Assembly: GCA_002455375.1 (NCBI GenBank)
Contig: DKKR01000027.1
Span: 61,248 to 71,649 of the forward strand
Length of the DNA stretch: 10,402 nucleotides
Direction: 5' to 3'
From: Bacteroidetes bacterium UBA6661
Lineage (GTDB): Bacteria; Bacteroidota; Bacteroidia; AKYH767-A; OLB10
Shown here: in pieces, positions 7,270-10,402 of the stretch
How the letters are laid out: each line of letters begins with the position of its first letter
Numbering within the stretch: the stretch's first letter is position 1
The notes under the pieces: model-generated
The model's database searches: none
Seen by the model: only the letters and a program-made list of their open reading frames with translations
Told to the model about the DNA's origin: nothing
Program-made: the position numbers and the translations under genes

Positions 7270-8007
7270 TTAAATAACTTTAGCTTCTGTGTGTAATGCA
7301 TCAACAAGTGCTTTTACATTTGATGCATCAATTAATTTTACCTGTGTACGTGGTGCGGGTTTGTCATAACCTGCCAATTGCTGATATGTTTCTGTAGCTA
7401 TAGCTGCCACAACTTGCAAAGGCTTTGTACGAGCACTCATAATACCTCTCATGTTGGGAATGCGTGGTTCAGCCATTCCTTCTGTTGCACTTGCAACAAG
7501 TGGAGTAGGGCATGAAATTACTTCTTTCCCTCCTTCAATTTCGCGCTCAAGGGTGACAGTTTTATCAGCTACTTCAAGCGATTTTACAATACTTACAGAA
7601 GGGATGTTTAATAGTTCACCAACCATAGCTGCTACCTGTGAACCATTGTAATCAATAGATTCACGACCGGTAAGGATTAAGTCAAAACTATTCTTCGATG
7701 CATAGTCTGCAATTTGTGTTGCAACAAAAGAAGCATTGGCCGGATTGGCATCAATACGCACTGCATCTGTTGCACCAATAGCTAATGCTTTGCGTAAGGT
7801 GGCATCAGTACTTGCATCACCAACATTAATTACAGTAACAGTTCCGCCTGATTTCTCAGTCAGTTCCAATGCACGGGTAAGTGCAATTTCATCATAAGGA
7901 TTGATAATGTATTGTATGCCTGATGTAGCAATAGATTTATTATCGGCAGTAAAACTTATTTTTGTTGTCGTGTCGGGTACGTGACTGATACAAACTAAAA
8001 TTTTCAT
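7270..8007 (-). CDS. etfB: Electron transfer flavoprotein, beta subunit
   Basis: EtfB is the partner of EtfA. It holds AMP in classical ETFs (a second FAD in bifurcating ones) and carries the recognition loop for dehydrogenases. The 245-residue length is normal. Motifs seen are MKILVCISHVPDT at the start, INPYDEIALTRALEL (35-49), TGRESIDYNGSQVAAMVGELLNIP (113-136) and LEREIEGGKEVISCPTPLVASATEG (153-177), followed by EPRIPNMRGIMSARTKPL (180-197). The PRIP-MRGIM-A-KP region is family-typical. It is the first gene of etfB-etfA-bfn, with an ATG start at 8007 and a TAnnTTTG element 33 bp upstream. No dehydrogenase or quinone reductase partner is visible here, so the electron donor cannot be read from context. 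Confidence 0.96.
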   Translation of the reverse strand: MKILVCISHVPDTTTKISFTADNKSIATSGIQYIINPYDEIALTRALELTEKSGGTVTVINVGDASTDATLRKALAIGATDAVRIDANPANASFVATQIADYASKNSFDLILTGRESIDYNGSQVAAMVGELLNIPSVSIVKSLEVADKTVTLEREIEGGKEVISCPTPLVASATEGMAEPRIPNMRGIMSARTKPLQVVAAIATETYQQLAGYDKPAPRTQVKLIDASNVKALVDALHTEAKVI

Positions 8008-8039
8008 ATTTAAAATGATTAACTACTTTTTTCGGAATG

Positions 8040-8047
8040 CAAAAATA
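8040..8047 (-). promoter_or_regulatory. Candidate -7 element of the etfB operon
   Basis: On the minus strand this is TATTTTTG, an exact TAnnTTTG match. A TTTC at 8070-8067, 19 bp further upstream, is a 3-of-4 match to the -33 TTTG. The predicted start near 8034 leaves a leader of about 27 nt before the etfB ATG. Confidence 0.5.
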
Positions 8048-8049
8048 GG

Positions 8050-8057
8050 TATTATTG
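8050..8057 (+). promoter_or_regulatory. Candidate -7 element of the TPR gene
   Basis: TATTATTG matches TAnnTTTG at 5 of the 6 fixed positions and lies 27 bp before the ATG at 8085. It is almost adjacent to the opposing etfB element, so the two polymerase footprints would overlap. No clear -33 box is present. Confidence 0.3.
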
Positions 8058-8084
8058 TACTTCATTGAAATAAATGTGAATGAA

Positions 8085-8405
8085 ATGTCAACAGACAGAC
8101 TTCAGCAACTTGAGGCTATGTATGCCGATAATCCACAGGAATTATTTGTGTTATATGCCCTTGCACTTGAACATGTTAAGTTGGGAAATGAGAAACAATC
8201 GGTAAAATATTTTGAGCAGGTTTTATCTGTAAACAGAAGTTATTTACCTGTTTATTATCAGTATGCAAGTTTCTTGCAGGATAAAGATATCTTGAAAGCT
8301 AAATTGTTATGTCAGGAAGGTATTTTACTGGCAGAAAATCAAAATAAACTAAAAACCAAGACCGAACTGCTATCACTGTTAGAACAATTGAATGATAGCG
8401 ACTGA
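8085..8405 (+). CDS. Small tetratricopeptide-repeat protein
   Basis: This is a 106-residue soluble helical protein with about two TPR units at residues 19-50 (ELFVLYALALEHVKLGNEKQSVKYFEQVLSVN) and 53-84 (YLPVYYQYASFLQDKDILKAKLLCQEGILLAE), plus a C-terminal capping helix. TPRs are protein-protein interaction scaffolds; the partner is not evident. Short TPR proteins with a start like MSTDRLQQLEAMYADNPQE recur in Bacteroidota. I prefer ATG at 8085 over an in-frame TTG at 8055, because the TTG lies inside the promoter-like element and the extra residues (YFIEINVNE) do not look like part of the fold. There is no signal peptide. It is divergent from etfB and stands alone, 94 bp before the ytxH-like gene, which has its own promoter-like element. 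Confidence 0.8.
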   Translation: MSTDRLQQLEAMYADNPQELFVLYALALEHVKLGNEKQSVKYFEQVLSVNRSYLPVYYQYASFLQDKDILKAKLLCQEGILLAENQNKLKTKTELLSLLEQLNDSD

Positions 8406-8464
8406 ACAATTACCCTCAAAATGTGTTTTGCTAAAATATTCATCAATAAACTGTAAAGGGTGAT

Positions 8465-8472
8465 TATCTTTG
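8465..8472 (+). promoter_or_regulatory. Candidate -7 element of the ytxH-holin-like operon
   Basis: TATCTTTG is an exact TAnnTTTG match 27 bp before the ATG at 8500, predicting a start near 8478 and a short leader of about 22 nt. No TTTG is found 17-23 bp further upstream (the nearest, at 8427-8430, is 34 bp away), so the -33 contact is weak or absent. Confidence 0.5.
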
Positions 8473-8499
8473 TAGAATAATTATTAAAAATAAAACGCT

Positions 8500-8730
8500 A
8501 TGTCTAACGGTTCAAAAATTTTAGGCGCATTGCTGATAGGTGCTGCTGCCGGTGCTATCCTTGGAGTATTATTTGCCCCCGATAAAGGCGAGGAGACACG
8601 CAAAAAAATCAGAAAAAAAGGAGAAGATATCCTTGATGATATCAAACGAAAAATCAATGAAGCTAATGATGAGCTTGATAATCTTTCCAAGGAAATGGAG
8701 GATGGCAACCCATCGGCAAACAGATATTGA
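8500..8730 (+). CDS. YtxH-like small membrane protein
   Basis: This 76-residue protein has a glycine/alanine-rich N-terminal hydrophobic helix (about 7-26: ILGALLIGAAAGAILGVLFAP). It is followed by a highly charged, probably coiled-coil helix (about 30-68: GEETRKKIRKK, DILDDIKRKINEANDELDNL). GxLLGAAAGAxxGxLFAPxxGxETRKK is the hallmark of the YtxH domain, found in stress-associated proteins of Bacillus and widespread in Bacteroidota. The exact biochemical function is unknown. It is first of three closely spaced genes, with a TAnnTTTG element upstream and the next start 14 bp after its stop. The arrangement suggests an envelope or general-stress role, but that is inferred from family and context. 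Confidence 0.85.
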   Translation: MSNGSKILGALLIGAAAGAILGVLFAPDKGEETRKKIRKKGEDILDDIKRKINEANDELDNLSKEMEDGNPSANRY

Positions 8731-8744
8731 ACGTAATTTAAAAT

Positions 8745-9110
8745 ATGCCCCCGGAAAAAGATACGCTAAAGGCACTTTACGAAGATGCACGGGAATATGT
8801 TGAGGTAAAACTTGAACTGACATATCTTAATTTTCAGCAAAAACTTTCTGAAATTGTTTCGTCACTCACAGTTGTATTTGTCATTGCCATACTTGCATTG
8901 GTTGTTTTTGCATTTTTAAGTGTTGGATTGGCATTACTGATTGGGCAATATCTAAATAGCATATATGCAGGCTTTTTTATTATCGCATTATTCTTTCTTA
9001 TTGTATTGGTTTGTATAGCTGTGTTTTCACAAAGACTGATTAAAGAACCGTTAACTGATTTTATTATCAGACGACTAAATGGTTCCGAAAAAAATGCAGC
9101 TGATGAATAA
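8745..9110 (+). CDS. Holin-X-like (Phage_holin_3_6-type) two-TM membrane protein
   Basis: The protein has 121 residues: an amphipathic N-terminal helix (about 4-40: TLKALYEDAREYVEVKLELTYLNFQQKLSEIV), two strongly hydrophobic TM helices (about 41-67 and 74-96), and a charged C-terminal tail (RLIKEPLTDFIIRRLNGSEKNAADE). This matches the layout of the Phage_holin_3_6 / YqjE family. The name reflects distant resemblance to holins; there is no phage gene nearby and no reason to infer lysis. It starts 14 bp after the ytxH-like gene and its stop overlaps the start of the next gene, so it is very likely co-translated with its neighbours. The specific function is unknown. The family call comes from topology and length rather than from unique motifs. 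Confidence 0.75.
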   Translation: MPPEKDTLKALYEDAREYVEVKLELTYLNFQQKLSEIVSSLTVVFVIAILALVVFAFLSVGLALLIGQYLNSIYAGFFIIALFFLIVLVCIAVFSQRLIKEPLTDFIIRRLNGSEKNAADE

Positions 9111-9528
9111 ATCAAAAATTACCAACTATAAAGAGTTGCTGGCAGCAAAAGAAGTCTTGCAAAAACGCAGTTTAGATTTAGAAGAAAAACTAACTGCCAA
9201 CATCAACACATTGAAAAGTGAGTTGACACCAGCCAATATTCTGAATAAAACCTTTAAATCATTAATGTTTGAAAACAAGACTGGTATTGCCGGTAGTGCA
9301 TTAAGGATTGGTGCAGAGTATTTAATTGGCAGAGGCGCTCAACGTAAAAGTGGGTCGGTTTTGTATGGAACGTTAGGCTATGTTGCTGCAAAATCACTGA
9401 TTAACTATGCTCTTGACAACAAAAAGTCTTTACTGGATACTCTAAGTAAGCTACTGAATAAAATTGACTTGAGAAAAAATGATCCGGATAATATTTTTGA
9501 TCAATCAACAGCAGATGATCACTTCTGA
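9103..9528 (+). CDS. Unrecognised coiled-coil / amphipathic protein, third gene of the ytxH-holin-like operon
   Basis: I do not recognise this 141-residue protein. From the preferred ATG at 9103 it shows a charged, heptad-like helix (about 8-40: YKELLAAKEVLQKRSLDLEEKLTANINTLKSEL) and a short linker. A central moderately hydrophobic Gly/Ala-containing segment follows (about 61-105: IAGSALRIGAEYLIGRG, SVLYGTLGYVAAKSLINYAL), which could associate with membrane. The tail is polar and acidic (DPDNIFDQSTADDHF). ATGs at 9079 and 9094 are also in frame, but 9103 gives an ATGAATAA overlap with the preceding stop, typical of coupled translation. Its place after a YtxH-like and a holin-X-like gene suggests the three products act together in the inner membrane, loosely recalling E. 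coli YqjK after YqjD and YqjE. That parallel is inference. Confidence 0.7.
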   Translation: MNKSKITNYKELLAAKEVLQKRSLDLEEKLTANINTLKSELTPANILNKTFKSLMFENKTGIAGSALRIGAEYLIGRGAQRKSGSVLYGTLGYVAAKSLINYALDNKKSLLDTLSKLLNKIDLRKNDPDNIFDQSTADDHF

Positions 9529-9535
9529 ATAGCGA

Positions 9536-9700
9536 TTAAAGCTTTTCCTTTTCAATTACTACCTTATAAGTTTCTTTTTTCTTTTTGGAAGTAAAACTTA
9601 GCAGACCTGCAAGAACAGAAGATTTAAATAACACCAGTCCGACAAGACTGATAGTTTTATCTGCCCACTGCATTATAAATATGTTTAAAAGCTGTTTCAT
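9536..9700 (-). CDS. Possible small one-TM membrane protein (54 residues)
   Basis: From ATG at 9700 the frame encodes MKQLLNIFIMQWADKTISL onward, with a hydrophobic segment (about 17-36: ISLVGLVLFKSSVLAGLLSF) and a strongly basic tail (SKKKKETYKVVIEKEKL). This is a believable single-pass protein with a positively charged cytoplasmic end. An extension to 9730 adds ten residues of no clear character. Support is indirect: it fills the first half of a gap that would otherwise be empty, it ends 7 bp from the convergent stop at 9528 (like the tight rnz/lptD junction), and a near-consensus -7 box (GACTTTTG, minus strand 9728-9721) lies just upstream. I recognise no family. Chance occurrence in AT-rich DNA remains possible. 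Confidence 0.45.
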   Translation of the reverse strand: MKQLLNIFIMQWADKTISLVGLVLFKSSVLAGLLSFTSKKKKETYKVVIEKEKL

Positions 9701-9737
9701 CCACCTTAAATTTCTGACAACAAAAGTCAATCTAATA

Positions 9738-9752
9738 ATCCGTTAAACGGAT
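9738..9752. promoter_or_regulatory. 15-bp perfect palindrome, candidate operator
   Basis: ATCCGTT-A-AACGGAT is a perfect inverted repeat of 7-bp arms about a single central base. It lies 10 bp upstream of the -7-like box of the small minus-strand ORF, within the space where its -33 region would fall, and about 105 bp upstream of the gapdh promoter. The shape fits a dimeric regulator site. The bound protein is unknown and no regulator gene is in the window. Confidence 0.4.
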
Positions 9753-9764
9753 AGAACAGTAAAA

Positions 9765-9813
9765 TGTTTTAAACAAGTTGTTGTTTAGTTAATCAGAAAA
9801 TCATTTTAAAACA
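9765..9813. repeat. Nested AT-rich inverted repeats in the gap before gapdh
   Basis: TGTTTTAAA (9765-9773) and TTTAAAACA (9805-9813) are perfect 9-bp complements 31 bp apart. Partly overlapping the first arm is a second hairpin, TAAACAA-GTTG-TTGTTTA (9770-9787), with a 7-bp stem. The two structures are mutually exclusive in RNA. Both are AT-only or nearly so and may be chance in this composition. Confidence 0.3.
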
Positions 9814-9857
9814 CTGAATTACAAAGTAGTTGTAATGTAATAAATGGGGCAATTTTG

Positions 9858-9890
9858 TTGTACAACGTTTGTAAACATGGAGTATATTTG
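9858..9890 (+). promoter_or_regulatory. Promoter of the long-form GAPDH gene
   Basis: TATATTTG (9883-9890) is an exact TAnnTTTG -7 box, and TTG at 9858-9860 lies 22 bp upstream, within the Bacteroidota TTG-N17-23-TAnnTTTG range. The start site would be near 9897, about 18 nt before the ATG. A 10-bp perfect palindrome GTTGTACAAC (9857-9866) covers the -33 box and could be an operator. This is the best-formed promoter in the window. Confidence 0.6.
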
Positions 9891-9914
9891 CAGCCTGAAT
9901 AAAATCAATAAAAA

Positions 9915-10402
9915 ATGCAAACAACAGCAACAAATGATGTAAACTATGAACAGGATTTAAACGAATGGATTAAGGCTGAGAAAGCTGCCATTGAGTTAAT
10001 TCATGTTACCGGATCTTTATGGTTCGACAAATCAGTAGAATTGGTTATGTTTCGCAATCAGATGATTGATCGCAGCAGCAGCCAATTGTTGAACCTGATT
10101 CAGTATTCTAAGGAAATTGTAAAAAAGCCGATTAATATTTTTGACGCTTTAGCTATTGCCAAAGAGTTAAATGCTATTGATCTTGCACCATCACGCCTCG
10201 ATTTAGGACGTTTGGCTCATGAATGGCTTGTTGATAAAGAGAAATATCAAACGGTAAGTAAGTTTATTGCAGATAAACTAAAGGATTTTATCGGTAAAGG
10301 CAAAAAGACATTAACACCTAAAGATGTTGTTCTTTATGGTTTTGGTCGTATAGGCCGATTGCTGGCGCGCGAGCTAACTATCATGGCTGGCAAAGGCGAA
10401 CA
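9915..10402 (+). CDS. Glyceraldehyde-3-phosphate dehydrogenase, long form, N-terminal part (3' end outside window)
   Basis: GAPDH oxidises glyceraldehyde 3-phosphate to 1,3-bisphosphoglycerate with NAD(P). The visible 162 codons start at ATG 9915 (MQTTATNDVNYEQDLNEWIK). The Rossmann dinucleotide motif VVLYGFGRIGRLLARELT, with Gly142, Gly144 and Gly147, comes only after about 138 residues, whereas ordinary GAPDH places GFGRIGR within the first dozen. The extension is helical and contains SLWFDKSVELVMFRNQMIDR (34-53), KPINIFDALAIAKEL (71-85) and LDLGRLAHEWL (95-105), as I recall for the roughly 480-residue GAPDH of Bacteroidota. The catalytic Cys-Thr and substrate residues lie beyond the window, so coenzyme choice and direction (glycolytic or gluconeogenic) cannot be judged. 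The gene has its own good promoter. Confidence 0.85.
   Translation, partial: MQTTATNDVNYEQDLNEWIKAEKAAIELIHVTGSLWFDKSVELVMFRNQMIDRSSSQLLNLIQYSKEIVKKPINIFDALAIAKELNAIDLAPSRLDLGRLAHEWLVDKEKYQTVSKFIADKLKDFIGKGKKTLTPKDVVLYGFGRIGRLLARELTIMAGKGE

Noticed and set aside
8055..8084. N-terminal extension of the TPR protein from TTG at 8055
   Set aside because: The TTG is the end of a promoter-like element and the added ten residues do not continue the helical fold; ATG at 8085 is preferred.
8540..8823. Additional frames on both strands overlapping the ytxH-like gene (8540-8803 plus; 8569-8823 and 8484-8708 minus)
   Set aside because: All overlap the YtxH-pattern frame and encode composition-driven Lys- or Phe/Ser-rich sequence without recognisable features.
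8745..9110. Prophage or lysis module suggested by the holin-like protein
   Set aside because: No endolysin, structural, integrase or other phage gene is nearby; the family is common as chromosomal envelope proteins.
8834..9115. 93-residue minus-strand frame opposite the holin-X-like gene
   Set aside because: It is an antisense shadow of a gene with clear TM helices and tight operon spacing; no promoter or family features.

Overview
The window is AT-rich bacterial chromosome that reads as Bacteroidota, probably of the Chitinophagia/Sphingobacteriia/Flavobacteriia type. The evidence is: -7 promoter elements of the Bacteroidota form TAnnTTTG upstream of several genes; no clear Shine-Dalgarno sequences; a Bacteroidota-style LptD; an EtfA with the lineage-typical SKPVSDAHWRPHSEHVGQTG stretch; and a long-form GAPDH with an N-terminal extension. 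There are no signs of mobile DNA, CRISPR, rRNA or tRNA.

Layout. (1) 1-608, + strand: the 3' two thirds of ribonuclease Z, meeting lptD tail to tail with a 2-bp gap. (2) 611-5574: an envelope block. lptD (LPS export to the outer membrane) runs on the - strand. Divergent from it, across a 93-bp gap with two facing promoter-like elements, are a Zn amidase with a C-terminal SPOR domain and a single-pass MCE/MlaD lipid-transport protein. (3) 5578-8007, - strand: etfB-etfA-bfn, encoding the two subunits of electron transfer flavoprotein and a bifunctional-nuclease/UVR-motif protein, with a modest hairpin at the end. (4) 8085-8405, + strand: a small TPR protein divergent from etfB. (5) 8500-9528, + strand: three tightly packed small envelope genes (YtxH-like, two-TM holin-X-like, and an unrecognised coiled-coil protein). 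Their order resembles the E. coli yqjD-yqjE-yqjK arrangement. (6) 9529-9914: a gap holding a probable 54-residue one-TM protein on the - strand, a 15-bp palindrome and a well-formed promoter. (7) 9915 to the window end, + strand: the start of long-form glyceraldehyde-3-phosphate dehydrogenase.

The genes are mostly core housekeeping: tRNA 3' processing, outer-membrane biogenesis, peptidoglycan turnover, flavin electron transfer and glycolysis. I found no strong candidate for a new defence or mobile system. The points most worth a second look are the holin-like trio with its unrecognised third member, the two-cysteine pattern of LptD, the small convergent membrane ORF with a palindrome upstream, and the GAPDH extension.
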